Positions 8,791 through 17,337 are shown, counted from the stretch's first letter. The stretch: DNA of 64,000 bases from Streptomyces caelestis (GCF_001279005.1 NZ_LGCN01000166.1:1-64000), one strand, 5' to 3'. Notes: a model not told the origin generated them from the letters alone. A program made the numbers and translations.

Positions 8791-9171
8791 TCAGGAGGGC
8801 ACGACGGCGCCGATCATTCCTTCGATGGTGGCCATCGCCTTGTCCGCGCCCAGATATCCGATGCCACGGTGCAGGTGCACGGTCAGCATGCGAGCGACGT
8901 TCTCATCGGAGACTTCCTGCCCAATCGCCGCGCATCGCTGCTTGAGTAGGGCCAGATAGACATCACCGTGCTGGCCGGCGAAGGTCTTCCAGGTCATTTC
9001 CACGTTGGAGTCGGTGACGATGTCCTTGACCAGCGGAGTCGAGGGGTCTTTGAGGGACAGCAGCAGCGCCCAGCGGCACAGTACGTTCCACTGGGTGATG
9101 CCGGTGGTGCGCTTGAGGTAGATCAGCCGGTCCTTGGCTGGCTGGGACAGGCGGACGTTGTCAACCGGCAT
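8791..9171 (-). CDS. dndE: DNA sulfur modification protein DndE
   Basis: 126 residues from ATG 9171. The start has a GCAGGAG ribosome site eight bases upstream and overlaps the dndD stop by 11 bases; an ATG 69 bases further out lacks support and would make the protein too long. DndE is the small basic subunit of the phosphorothioation complex, binding nicked duplex DNA in a tetramer and acting with DndC and DndD. Here residues 4-30 (NVRLSQPAKDRLIYLKRTTG) and the ending helix (HRGIGYLGADKAMATIEGMI) match the family pattern. It is the last gene of the dndBCDE operon. Confidence 0.93.
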   Translation of the reverse strand: MPVDNVRLSQPAKDRLIYLKRTTGITQWNVLCRWALLLSLKDPSTPLVKDIVTDSNVEMTWKTFAGQHGDVYLALLKQRCAAIGQEVSDENVARMLTVHLHRGIGYLGADKAMATIEGMIGAVVPS

Positions 9172-11191
9172 GCTGTGCTCCTGCGTTCCACCAGTAGCCT
9201 TCGACGACAGCGGTGGTGAACTCAGTGTCGTCGTGGACAAGGGTGTAGGTCTGGGCGACGGACTTCTTCAAGCGGCCCAGCAGGTACTCGTCGATCTCCT
9301 CGTCGGTGGACAGCAAGAGGACCTGGTCGCTGGCATTGGGGAAGTAGCGGTCGACGAGGTGCTCGCGATGACGGCTGTCGAGGCGGCCCAGCGGGGTGTC
9401 GATAACGCTGGGCAGGCGGTTGCCCGCGACCCGCATCAGGCCCCACAGCAAGGAGACGGCCAAGAGCTGGCGCTCGCCGGCACTCAGGCGCGCGGGGTCG
9501 ATGGGCTCCCCGTCGGCATCGGCGAGGGTGAGGGTGAACTTATCGGTGTCGATGCGCAGGTCGTGCACGAGTCCTTGCTTGCGCATGAGGACCTTGAAGC
9601 TCTGCAGAACGGCCACTTCGAGTCGGCTGATGTGCCGCTTGAGGAGTGCGGAGCCGAAGCGTTCGAGAGTGTCGCGGGCCTTTTCAGAGTATTTGATGAT
9701 CCGCTCGACTTCTTCTGCTTTGACCTTGGTGCGAACGAACTCCTTGTGGGCCCGTTCGAGCAGGGTGGTGACGTGCTCGCGGCGTCGCTTGAGGTCCTCC
9801 AGCTTGGCCGTGGCGCGGTCACAGGCGGCTTGGTTGCGGGCAACCTCCACGATCTGCTCATCCCGGGCGACTTGCAGGGCTTCGACCTTGTCCTGGGCAG
9901 GGACGCCGGCGAGCTGCCGGTCCAGTTGGTCGAGTTGTTCTGTCAGTTCTGCAGCGCTGTGCAGTAGTTGCTGTGAGCGCTCCTGGTCCCGCTGCAGGAG
10001 TTCATTCAAGACGGTGAGCTGAGCCAGTGCGTCGTGCGGCAAGCGTAGGTCCACCGGCAGCTGCGTCTTGTCAGCACGCTCGGCGCGGTCGGCGTCCAGT
10101 TGCTTGAGCACATCGGCGCGGACGGTGTCGGGCACCAGATCCAGCAACCACTGGTCACGCGCTTCGAGTACCTCCAGAACCTGTGCCGATTGCTGGGCTT
10201 CCTGCTCCTTTTCGGCCTGCCAGCGCACGTCCTGCAGGAGCGGTTGGGCCATCAGCAGGGGCAGCGGGCCCGCGGCAAGCTGGATCAGCTCGGCGCGCAC
10301 CTGGGCCAGGCGGGCGGCGGTCTGCTTTTTGTCGTTCTCCAGCTCGATGCGCCTAGTGAACAGATCGCCGCCCTCGTCGGCGAACGCCTTCTCCAGGCTG
10401 TCCAGCTTGCGCTGCGCCTTACCGAACTCGGCGCGGGAGTGGGCGAGTTCCTGATGGGCGATGTCGTACTGGGAGAGCACCGCTTCGCGTTCGACTTCCT
10501 GGGTGCGGATGTTATCCAGCAGGTGCTGTTCCTCGTCGGACAGCTTCTGGCGACGCTGCAGGGCCAGCAAATCGTTGCGCAGCTGCTGGACGGTGCTCAC
10601 GCCCAGGAGAGAGTGGACGGCGGACTCGATGACGGAGGCGGCCCGTTCGGGGTCGGCCAGTGATTCGATCTTCTCACCATCGAAGAAAGCCAGGGAGGCG
10701 ATCTCCAGAGGGAGGAGGGATTCGACGTGGTCGGCCCAGCCCTCGCTCAACAGCCGATTGAACTTGCCCTCGGGCGTGACGTCGCGTTGGGTCTTTGCGC
10801 GTGCGCCGTAGGTGTCGTCAACGTAGACGTTGAGGAATTCCTTGAGGGTTTTGCCGCTGATGTGCCAGCTGCGGACGACGCGGTAGTAGTGCTCGTGCCC
10901 GCCGGTCATGACGGTGAACTCGAGAGTGATGGCAGAGCCACGGGTGGGGTCGGCCTTGCGGTTGATGCTTTCGCGCAGGTAGGCGTCGTAAGCCTTGGTG
11001 CCGCGCCCGCTGCAGCGGGCCCGGTTTCCGTAGAGCGCCAGCTGGATGGCATCGAGAAGGGTCGTCTTGCCGCACCCGTTCAACCCGCCGATCAGGATGA
11101 TCGGCTTGTTCTTCTTGGGGGTGAGATCAAGAGACTGCTTGCCGCGGTAGGCCCCGAATTCTTCGAGGGTGATCTTACGCAGGAGCATCAA
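9161..11191 (-). CDS. dndD: DNA sulfur modification ATPase DndD
   Basis: 676 residues, the usual DndD length. Walker A GLNGCGKT at 36-43, ABC signature LSAGERQ at 569-575 and Walker B/D-loop VIDTPLGRLD near 596-605 flank a long coiled coil of several hundred residues, as in SbcC/Rad50. DndD hydrolyses ATP and is thought to nick or open DNA so that DndC-bound sulfur can replace a non-bridging phosphate oxygen. Unlike the second ATPase of the island it has an intact signature and no Cys hook. It overlaps dndC by 17 bases and dndE by 11, consistent with one polycistron. Confidence 0.95.
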   Translation of the reverse strand: MMLLRKITLEEFGAYRGKQSLDLTPKKNKPIILIGGLNGCGKTTLLDAIQLALYGNRARCSGRGTKAYDAYLRESINRKADPTRGSAITLEFTVMTGGHEHYYRVVRSWHISGKTLKEFLNVYVDDTYGARAKTQRDVTPEGKFNRLLSEGWADHVESLLPLEIASLAFFDGEKIESLADPERAASVIESAVHSLLGVSTVQQLRNDLLALQRRQKLSDEEQHLLDNIRTQEVEREAVLSQYDIAHQELAHSRAEFGKAQRKLDSLEKAFADEGGDLFTRRIELENDKKQTAARLAQVRAELIQLAAGPLPLLMAQPLLQDVRWQAEKEQEAQQSAQVLEVLEARDQWLLDLVPDTVRADVLKQLDADRAERADKTQLPVDLRLPHDALAQLTVLNELLQRDQERSQQLLHSAAELTEQLDQLDRQLAGVPAQDKVEALQVARDEQIVEVARNQAACDRATAKLEDLKRRREHVTTLLERAHKEFVRTKVKAEEVERIIKYSEKARDTLERFGSALLKRHISRLEVAVLQSFKVLMRKQGLVHDLRIDTDKFTLTLADADGEPIDPARLSAGERQLLAVSLLWGLMRVAGNRLPSVIDTPLGRLDSRHREHLVDRYFPNASDQVLLLSTDEEIDEYLLGRLKKSVAQTYTLVHDDTEFTTAVVEGYWWNAGAQHAG

Positions 11192-12755
11192 GTTCGTTTT
11201 CGTCGTCGAAGGTCAGGTTCTCAGCGATGTCTTCACGCCACTTTTTCTTGCGCGTAGCGAATTCCACGGCATCTTCGTGGTTGTCGTAGTAGCCCTTTTG
11301 CACGGCTTGCTCGAGAGCCTGGAAGAGGCCGGAACGGCGAGCCATGGTGCGGTACTTCCGCTCGACGGCGAGGAGTTCGCGGACCATGTTGTAGTGCAGG
11401 TCGTCGCCGTCGCACACCTGCTTGAGGACATCCATCTCGTCAGAGCCCATGACAAGCTGCTCATCCAGCGGGCCACCCGGGAACGGCTCGCCGGTGGCGT
11501 CCCGGTAGATCTGCGGCAGGCTGTCCTCGACCTCATGCTTGTCGAACACCCAGATCCGGCGGATCTCATGGAGTTCGTCGAGCGTGATGAGTTCGATGTT
11601 CTGCACGTGCTCGGGCGCGTGGGCACGGATCCATGTTTGCGCCTGGAGCAGCTCCTTGAGCCACTCTTCGCGGTAGGACTGCAGATAGGGGCCGTGGATG
11701 GCACCGTCGTTGAACAGCATCACCTTGCCGTTCATCCGGCGGAAGTCACGGGCCGGCTTGTCGGGGCGCGGGAAGGGTGCCTTGCGGCCGGGCGGGAGAT
11801 CGGGGTCGCCCTCCTGGTAGTGGCCGAAGGGGGCGTCGAGCTTGTTGCGCAGATCCAGCAGGGGGAGCATCCACTCCTTTTCCTCGTCGTTCTGGATCAT
11901 GGCGGACATGGACTTGTCCTGCTCGACGAGGGTGCAGGTCCAGCAGCCGAAGCGGCTGGAGCCGCAGGAGGGGGTGGTGGAGTCGACCACGAGGGGGCAT
12001 TCGCCGTCCCCGGAAGCACCCTGGTACATGGTGAGCAGGTCCTGATTGTTGTAGCCCCAGGGGTTGGGCTTCTGCATCAGGAACTCCCACACATCGTCGT
12101 TGGTCCAGTCCTCAACAGGGCTGTAGACGAGGGAGTTGGGCAGGTTGGCGTTGGGGGAGAGGCGGTCGCGCACGCGCCGCTTCTCATGCTTTTCCATGGC
12201 GCGGGCGCGGGCTTGGCTTTCTGCCTTGCGAATACCCAGCACCATGATCGCTTCGCCGTGGGCAGCGACCACGCTGCGGATGAAGCTGTTAGACGGCTTG
12301 ATCTTCAGTCGTTCGGTGCACCAGCGGAACTTCGGGCGCGGGGCAGGATAGCCGCGGCCGATGAGGTTCACCCAGAAGGTGTCCTTTATCTCCGGCGTGA
12401 GGCGGTGCGGTTCGATCGGCAGGCTCTGCGCCTGTGCCGCGTCCTGCATGGTGCCCAGCGAGGCGGAGACCCAGGCTGCGACGACGGGGTTCTCCACGAG
12501 GGTGTCGGTGGAGATGACGTGCACGGCCTTGGTGCGCTGCTCGGCGGGCAGGTCTGCGAGGGCCATCCACACCAGCTGCAGGACGGCGGTGGAGTCCTTG
12601 CCTCCGCTGTAGCCGATGACCCAGGGCACCTGGTCAGCGGTGTAGAGCTCGCGGATCTCCTCGGTGAGCTCGGTAACGACCTCGTCCAGCGAACGCCCGT
12701 TAAAGGGCTTGCGACGTACGGGGGTGAGCCCGAGGTTGAGGGGGATGGTGGTCAT
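11175..12755 (-). CDS. dndC: DNA sulfur modification protein DndC (PAPS-reductase-like ATP pyrophosphatase)
   Basis: 526 residues, a normal length. The PP-loop SGGKDS at 50-55 binds ATP. Downstream cysteines in the CGSSRFGCWTC region together with an upstream CPLV Cys provide ligands for the 4Fe-4S cluster known in DndC. The protein accepts sulfur mobilised by the DndA desulfurase and is believed to activate and transfer it to the DNA backbone. Its ATG overlaps the dndB stop by four bases (ATGA). The gene is complete with no frameshift. Confidence 0.95.
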   Translation of the reverse strand: MTTIPLNLGLTPVRRKPFNGRSLDEVVTELTEEIRELYTADQVPWVIGYSGGKDSTAVLQLVWMALADLPAEQRTKAVHVISTDTLVENPVVAAWVSASLGTMQDAAQAQSLPIEPHRLTPEIKDTFWVNLIGRGYPAPRPKFRWCTERLKIKPSNSFIRSVVAAHGEAIMVLGIRKAESQARARAMEKHEKRRVRDRLSPNANLPNSLVYSPVEDWTNDDVWEFLMQKPNPWGYNNQDLLTMYQGASGDGECPLVVDSTTPSCGSSRFGCWTCTLVEQDKSMSAMIQNDEEKEWMLPLLDLRNKLDAPFGHYQEGDPDLPPGRKAPFPRPDKPARDFRRMNGKVMLFNDGAIHGPYLQSYREEWLKELLQAQTWIRAHAPEHVQNIELITLDELHEIRRIWVFDKHEVEDSLPQIYRDATGEPFPGGPLDEQLVMGSDEMDVLKQVCDGDDLHYNMVRELLAVERKYRTMARRSGLFQALEQAVQKGYYDNHEDAVEFATRKKKWREDIAENLTFDDENELDAPA

Positions 12756-13891
12756 GCCTCGCCTCGCAGGTATGCGTCTTCCACGCGCTGTTCTTCTGGG
12801 CTCAGCTCCAGACCCAGATGCTTGCGCAGATAATTTACGGTGAGTGTCACGTTTTGATGGCTTTTAGAGACGCGGCCGCCGACGATAGCGCGTCCCTCCC
12901 AGTCGGTGTTGGCCCGGCTCCAGTCCACGTGCTTCAGCGGAGCCAGCCTCTTCTTCCATGCGGTCGCCTTGGTTGATTCCCGCAGCAGGGAGTTGCCGAT
13001 ACGACCGAGCGCATGCAGGGCGATGCCGTGGCTGTGGATGAAGTCCCGGCGCATCTCCTGAGCGGACAGCTGCTTGTCACGCACCATCGCCCACTCGGGC
13101 AGCGCCGTATCCATGGTCTCCCAGAACGACTGCGCAAGCTGGCTGGCCTCCTCCTGCTTCAGCTCGAGGCCCTGGAGCAGGGACTGGTTGCCGAAGTACA
13201 AGGCGCTGAGGGTGAACAGCTTGCGGGACCGGGCGGACAGGGTGCTCTTTTCCATCTCCACAAAGCCCTTGAAGATGGTCGAGCGCTCGGTGAGGGACCG
13301 GGTGATCTGTGCGTTGACGTCCCGGTGGTCGTACAGCACGCCGATGGAACGCGCCGGGCGGACGGCGTGCCGGTTGAGGTCGGCGAACATCTGCTGGGAG
13401 CGGGCGAGCCCAGTGTCGTGGAAGAAAACCACGGCGATGGTCTCGTCACCCAGGTCCGGGTTTTCCTTCAACGCCAGCTCGATTGCGGCACGACGGTGCT
13501 GTCCGTCGTTGATGAGGAAGCGTGCGTCCATCGGGATGCGCAAGTGCCCGGTGCGGTGCGCCGCTCCTTCGGCTCCCTGGCTATCGAAGAGCATGTCTCC
13601 GTCCACGGAGGCGGTGAGGGCACTGAAGACGTAGTCCTCGGGGTTGTCGAGGATGTAGCGGGCGAGCGCCGGCAGGCGTCCCTTGTTCAGGACGCGCTGG
13701 GCTCTCAGTTCGGCAGAGAGATCATCTTCGTCGAAAAGGAAGATCTTTGGGATGAGCCGCAACGGGCACATCGATGCATAAAACTCCCGTCCCGCCTGCA
13801 CCCCGCGGATCGCAGGGAAGATGTACTCAAAGCCATTAGACACTCGCGAGACAGCCCGCCCCGCAGCTTTGCTCGCCGCTTCAGTCTGCAC
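12752..13891 (-). CDS. dndB: DndB, DGQHR-domain regulator of phosphorothioation
   Basis: 379 residues with the family-defining DGQHR at 129-133 and a ParB-like stretch (FADLNRHAVRP) near 170. DndB is not needed for sulfur insertion. In Streptomyces lividans and Salmonella homologues it represses dnd transcription by binding the promoter region and limits modification density. Start is GTG 13891 with no clear ribosome site, so it may be leaderless or begin at another codon. The first gene of the dndBCDE operon, it is divergent from dndA across a spacer full of palindromic GTACGT words that it may bind. Confidence 0.93.
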   Translation of the reverse strand: MQTEAASKAAGRAVSRVSNGFEYIFPAIRGVQAGREFYASMCPLRLIPKIFLFDEDDLSAELRAQRVLNKGRLPALARYILDNPEDYVFSALTASVDGDMLFDSQGAEGAAHRTGHLRIPMDARFLINDGQHRRAAIELALKENPDLGDETIAVVFFHDTGLARSQQMFADLNRHAVRPARSIGVLYDHRDVNAQITRSLTERSTIFKGFVEMEKSTLSARSRKLFTLSALYFGNQSLLQGLELKQEEASQLAQSFWETMDTALPEWAMVRDKQLSAQEMRRDFIHSHGIALHALGRIGNSLLRESTKATAWKKRLAPLKHVDWSRANTDWEGRAIVGGRVSKSHQNVTLTVNYLRKHLGLELSPEEQRVEDAYLRGEA

Positions 13892-13912
13892 CCGTGCACT
13901 CTAGCGTGCGCG

Positions 13913-13932
13913 TACGTCTCCTGAGAAACGTA
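13913..13932. promoter_or_regulatory. Palindrome TACGT-N10-ACGTA next to dndB (candidate DndB operator)
   Basis: A perfect inverted repeat CGTACGT-N10-ACGTACG, 21 bases upstream of the dndB GTG. The same spacing recurs beside dndA. Position and symmetry fit a dimeric repressor site, and autorepression by DndB is known in other species. Binding here is inferred. Confidence 0.6.
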
Positions 13933-13947
13933 CGTCACTCTCGTCTC

Positions 13948-13976
13948 GACGTACTCAGGTGCACAAAATGACGTAC
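13948..13976. promoter_or_regulatory. Pair of direct GACGTAC words in the dndA-dndB spacer
   Basis: GACGTAC occurs at 13948-13954 and 13970-13976, 22 bases apart (about two helical turns). A further copy lies at 14044-14050. These half sites share the core of the two flanking palindromes and may extend the operator array. Confidence 0.45.
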
Positions 13977-14086
13977 CACTCCTTCGACCATGCGTCTGCA
14001 GTCGGCGAAGCGACACGGGAACAAGCACCGCAAGGACGATGTTGACGTACTGGGGCGATGGCTTCGTGCGCTGCAGTCTCAGCATG

Positions 14087-14106
14087 TACGTTAACCACTT
14101 GACGTA
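14087..14106. promoter_or_regulatory. Palindrome TACGT-N10-ACGTA next to dndA (candidate DndB operator)
   Basis: A second copy of the TACGT-N10-ACGTA arrangement, ending 30 bases before the dndA GTG. Its identical arm and spacer length to the copy at 13913-13932 makes chance unlikely and suggests that both divergent promoters are controlled by one protein, most simply DndB. Confidence 0.6.
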
Positions 14107-14136
14107 CGACCGTTATGCAAGCGTGCAAAGAGGCGG

Positions 14137-15291
14137 GTGAGCGCCGTGGTGGCGTATCTGGATGTGGCGGCGACGACACGGGTGGACCCGCGGGTTGCCG
14201 AGGTGGTGCTGCACTGGATGACCGAAGACTTCGGCAACGCTGGCAGCCGCACCCACGAGTACGGTGCACGCGCCAAGAAGGCGGTTCAGCAGGCGCGTTC
14301 CTTCATCGCCAGCACCGTGGGCGCCAAGACGGAAGAAGTGATCTTCACCAGCGGGGCGACGGAGTCCAACAACATCGCTTTGCTCGGGCTGGCGCCGCAC
14401 GGCGAGCTCACGGGTCGCAAGCACATCATCACCTCCGCCATCGAGCACAAGGCGGTACTGGAGCCGCTGACGCACCTACGCGATACCCGCGGCTTCGAGG
14501 TCGACTTCCTCTCCCCCGGCCCCAGCGGCCGCATCACCGCCGACGCCGTGCTGGAGCGGCTGCGTCCGGACACCCTGGCGGTGTCGCTGATGCACGTCAA
14601 CAACGAAACCGGCGTCATCCAGCCGGTCGCCGAACTCGCCGAGAAGCTGCGCGTCACGCCCACCTATCTGCATGTCGACGCCGCTCAGGGCTACGGCAAG
14701 GTCCCCGCCGACCTGATGGCGCCCATCGACCTGATCAGCATCTCCGGCCACAAGATCGGCGCCCCAAAGGGCGTCGGCGCTCTTGTCACCCGCCGACGGG
14801 GATGGGACAGGGTGCCGCTGGAGCCGATCATGTTCGGCGGTGGACAGGAGCGCAAACTGCGCCCTGGCACCCTCGCTGTTCCATTGATCATGGGTCTGTC
14901 CGAGGCCGTGAAGATCTTCACCGAGAGCCGGGAAACTTGGGAGCGGGAGGCGAAGGCGATGCGCGAACGGATCCTTGCTGCGCTCAGCGCGACGCGCTTC
15001 CGCCTCAACGGAGACCCCGAGCACAGCGTCCCCCACATCCTCAACGTCAGCTTCGATGAGCTGAATGCCGAAGCACTCATCGTCCGTCTCAAAGACCAGG
15101 TCGCCATCGCCACCGGCTCGGCCTGCACCAGCGCCTCCTACACGCCCAGCCATGTCCTTCAGGCGATGGGCCTGGACGACGCCGTGGCTGCCAACGGGCT
15201 GCGTCTTTCCTGGTTCCCTTCCCAGGCAGCCGATTTCGATCCACTCCCGCTCGCCGAGACGATCGCCAGCATGCAGCCTCAGGGAGGTTGA
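14137..15291 (+). CDS. dndA: Cysteine desulfurase DndA
   Basis: 384 residues of the NifS/IscS class of PLP enzymes. The PLP-binding lysine is K206 in SGHKIGAPKG and the persulfide-forming cysteine is C330 in the GSACTSASY loop. It removes sulfur from L-cysteine, forming alanine and an enzyme persulfide that is passed to DndC. GTG start with AGAGGCGG immediately upstream. Divergent from dndBCDE, as in S. lividans, and convergent with the methyltransferase-like gene six bases further on. A housekeeping IscS-like role is possible in principle, but the context makes DndA the clear choice. Confidence 0.95.
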   Translation: MSAVVAYLDVAATTRVDPRVAEVVLHWMTEDFGNAGSRTHEYGARAKKAVQQARSFIASTVGAKTEEVIFTSGATESNNIALLGLAPHGELTGRKHIITSAIEHKAVLEPLTHLRDTRGFEVDFLSPGPSGRITADAVLERLRPDTLAVSLMHVNNETGVIQPVAELAEKLRVTPTYLHVDAAQGYGKVPADLMAPIDLISISGHKIGAPKGVGALVTRRRGWDRVPLEPIMFGGGQERKLRPGTLAVPLIMGLSEAVKIFTESRETWEREAKAMRERILAALSATRFRLNGDPEHSVPHILNVSFDELNAEALIVRLKDQVAIATGSACTSASYTPSHVLQAMGLDDAVAANGLRLSWFPSQAADFDPLPLAETIASMQPQGG

Positions 15292-15297
15292 CCAGCC

Positions 15298-16743
15298 CTA
15301 CGCCTCGGAGCGACGCACCAGCCGGTGCCCGCGTAGCTGTCGGCCGCACCTAACGAGCTCGGCGTCCCAGCCGTTCTCGGTCCCGATCAGGTGCGGCCGT
15401 TCATACAACCCCGCCCGCATCTCACCCTCGGTCAACCGGCGGTATCGCGGCACGTCCGGATCATCCGGTGCCAGGAACTCGTGCTTGCGGTGCAGCAGCG
15501 GCCGGTTGGCCGAGCTCTCGTATGAGAGATGGGACGCCTCAAGCGTCTGCAGGTCCACCATGTAGGAGGACCGGATCCGTGGATGCGGGTCTTTGTCAAA
15601 GTCCGGGTAGTCCAGCCACGACACCGCTCGCCCTTGGTGCTTGAGCTTGGCCACGGTCCACTGCTCCGGGCGACCGGCAGCGATCGATGCGCAGTGCTCG
15701 TACAAGCGCAAAACCGTCGGGATCCGATCCAGCGCGCGTCGATGCACATACAGCGCCGTCGGTGTCACCTTGCCGGCAACGGAGGCATTCATAGCATTGC
15801 GCACATAGCCGTCCTCGCGGAGCTTCAACAACAGTCGGTCAGCCCGCTGACACGCTTCCTTGTAGGAACTGAAGAACGTGCGCACGTCCTGTTGCAAGCC
15901 CACTGGCAGGCTCCCGAACGGCCCGCGACCGTTGAACAGCTCCACCGCCAGGTAGAGCAACGTGTTCAGCGTCGATCGCTTAGCTCCCGCAGTGGCCCGC
16001 TCAGGATCAGCACCATCCCGCACCAGGCGCTTGACGTCGCCAGGCCGCAGGTGAGCCAAGAGCTCCGCGACGGTCCGCGGCATCTCCTCAATCCGCGGCG
16101 GACGTCCCCTGCGCTCGAAGAAGTCCACCACCGCACGCACCGCTGAGGCAGTGTCCTCGGAAGCAAGCCACTCGGCATCCGGAATCACACGCTGCGCCAG
16201 ATAGCTCAGACGGGCGCCCTCGTCCCGGAACGCGTAGACGACTCCGGGCGCAGCCGCCACCACCCGCACGCCGGTCACCTGCTCCACATACTCCCGAAGC
16301 TCACTCGCGGCGTATAGATGCTGGAACGTCTGCCGACTCGTCAGTAGGCCATCACCGAACTGCTGACCGCGAACCTTTGACTGCTCCCAGGTCAGCCGGG
16401 CTGAGACAACCAGCAGCGTCGAGGTCAGCTCCCACGCCTGCTTTAAGGTCTGCCGACGCTCTACCGGATCCTCGATCACGTTCAACACGTAGGTCAGCAA
16501 CACGACGTCGCTTGCGACCAGTTGAGTGTCGGAGCGGTAATACGGATCCCACCCAGCCACCTGGCAGTCCAATTGCTCCAAAGCTCTAACATCGTCACCA
16601 CGGCCACAGCCGTAGTCGAGGATCGTCCGCTCAGGTAGCAACTGGCGGTCCGCCAGCGCCTGACGCGCGGGCACCGACAACGCCATCCGACCGATCGCCG
16701 TGCGGCGACGCTCACTACCCCACATCTGCTGCATCACAGGCAC
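15298..16743 (-). CDS. DNA phosphorothioation-associated putative methyltransferase (TIGR04096-like)
   Basis: 481 residues. The N-terminal part carries a class I SAM-binding motif (ILDYGCGRGDD, 41-51), an acidic loop (GWDPYY) and a VLLTYVLNVIEDP motif-IV-like segment, preceded by the RRTAIGR signature I associate with the dnd-related methyltransferase-like family. No DNA-amino-methyltransferase (D/N)PPY box is evident, so the substrate is unknown. Its C-terminal ~300 residues are family-specific. It ends six bases from the dndA stop in convergent orientation, so the mRNAs may overlap, and it begins 140 bases inside the attachment site, making it the outermost island gene on this side. Confidence 0.8.
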   Translation of the reverse strand: MPVMQQMWGSERRRTAIGRMALSVPARQALADRQLLPERTILDYGCGRGDDVRALEQLDCQVAGWDPYYRSDTQLVASDVVLLTYVLNVIEDPVERRQTLKQAWELTSTLLVVSARLTWEQSKVRGQQFGDGLLTSRQTFQHLYAASELREYVEQVTGVRVVAAAPGVVYAFRDEGARLSYLAQRVIPDAEWLASEDTASAVRAVVDFFERRGRPPRIEEMPRTVAELLAHLRPGDVKRLVRDGADPERATAGAKRSTLNTLLYLAVELFNGRGPFGSLPVGLQQDVRTFFSSYKEACQRADRLLLKLREDGYVRNAMNASVAGKVTPTALYVHRRALDRIPTVLRLYEHCASIAAGRPEQWTVAKLKHQGRAVSWLDYPDFDKDPHPRIRSSYMVDLQTLEASHLSYESSANRPLLHRKHEFLAPDDPDVPRYRRLTEGEMRAGLYERPHLIGTENGWDAELVRCGRQLRGHRLVRRSEA

Positions 16744-16883
16744 TGCATCCAGGTAACGACACGATCAGCAGGGTAGAAGACAGACGCCAGGCACGCTCAC
16801 GCAACGACGAACATGCCCCTCAAGTGTCAACAAGGCACCGTCCCGGGGTGTGGCCTGCGACGATGCCTGAAAGGCGATCCCCC

Positions 16884-16924
16884 CTCCGGAGCCGTGTACG
16901 CAGGTTCGACTCCTGCCGGGGGCA
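16884..16924 (+). repeat. 3' half of a tRNA-Arg(CCG) gene: island attachment site (attR-like)
   Basis: The sequence reads as the anticodon loop CTCCGGA (anticodon CCG), the 3' anticodon stem GCCGT, a variable loop, then a perfect T arm (GCAGG-TTCGACT-CCTGC) and the acceptor 3' strand CGGGGGC plus discriminator. The 5' half of the tRNA (D arm, 5' anticodon stem) is absent, and the bases before the loop do not pair. This is what remains after site-specific integration into a tRNA gene, with the intact copy expected at the other end of the element, left of the window. Codon identity is from the visible loop. Confidence 0.75.
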
Positions 16925-16947
16925 CACTGTGTAAGTGCGACTTGGAT

Positions 16948-16977
16948 CCCGTCATCAGCGGAAACGCTGATGACGGG
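16948..16977 (+). terminator. Hairpin after the tRNA-Arg remnant
   Basis: A perfect 13-bp stem (CCCGTCATCAGCG) closes a GAAA tetraloop, 23 bases after the tRNA 3' end. Without a long T-run it is typical of Streptomyces tRNA terminators and is probably the native terminator of the disrupted tRNA gene. Confidence 0.75.
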
Positions 16978-17155
16978 GTCTTCGCGTATGTACAAACGGA
17001 TGCCGCCCGAAGCGTCCCTACGCTGAGCCGGTGGGCCAGAGGCGGACGGAGTCTTGGGCATTGCCACAGGTGAGACGGCTGGCCGGCCGGTCAGCGAAGA
17101 GGGCTTGTCCCACGGCTGCTCTCAGTTCCGTCGTCTTGTGTCGAGGTCTCCGTCT

Positions 17156-17311
17156 TCAGTCCCGCAAAGCCCGGAAGGCAGGGTCGAGGCGGTGTCCACT
17201 CCAGGTGAGTTCGTGGCGCACTCTCGGTGGCCGGCCTGGTCGACGGGCGCGCTCGACGATTCCGACTTCGCCGAGTTGGGCCAGCCGGTCGGACAGCGCA
17301 GGCAGGGCCGT
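17156..17311 (-). pseudogene. Remnant of a HxlR-like winged-helix regulator
   Basis: A minus-strand frame of ~51 residues ending at a stop at 17156. It reads ALPALSDRLAQLGEVGIVER, then RPPRVRHELTWSGHRLDP, which follows the recognition helix and wing of HxlR/MarR-like regulators (LSERLxxLExAGLVER...PPRVxYxLTxxGxxL). There is no start codon with a ribosome site and the N-terminal half is missing. The upstream sequence belongs to the next gene. Probably a fragment left by rearrangement near the attachment site. Confidence 0.45.
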
Positions 17312-17337
17312 GCTGTCCGACCGGCTGTTCTGCCGGG

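Noticed and set aside
7684..8945. Plus-strand open frames of 190-210 codons in the dndE-restriction operon gap
   Set aside because: Composition is Arg/Cys/Gly-rich, no ribosome sites or domains, and codon bias unlike neighbouring island genes; likely chance openness in GC-rich DNA.
9172..9240. Upstream ATG for dndE (23 extra residues)
   Set aside because: It sits inside the dndD coding end, lacks a ribosome site and makes DndE longer than its family; ATG 9171 has a good GGAG site.
16840..16924. A complete functional tRNA gene
   Set aside because: Only the 3' half folds; the 5' acceptor, D arm and 5' anticodon stem are missing.
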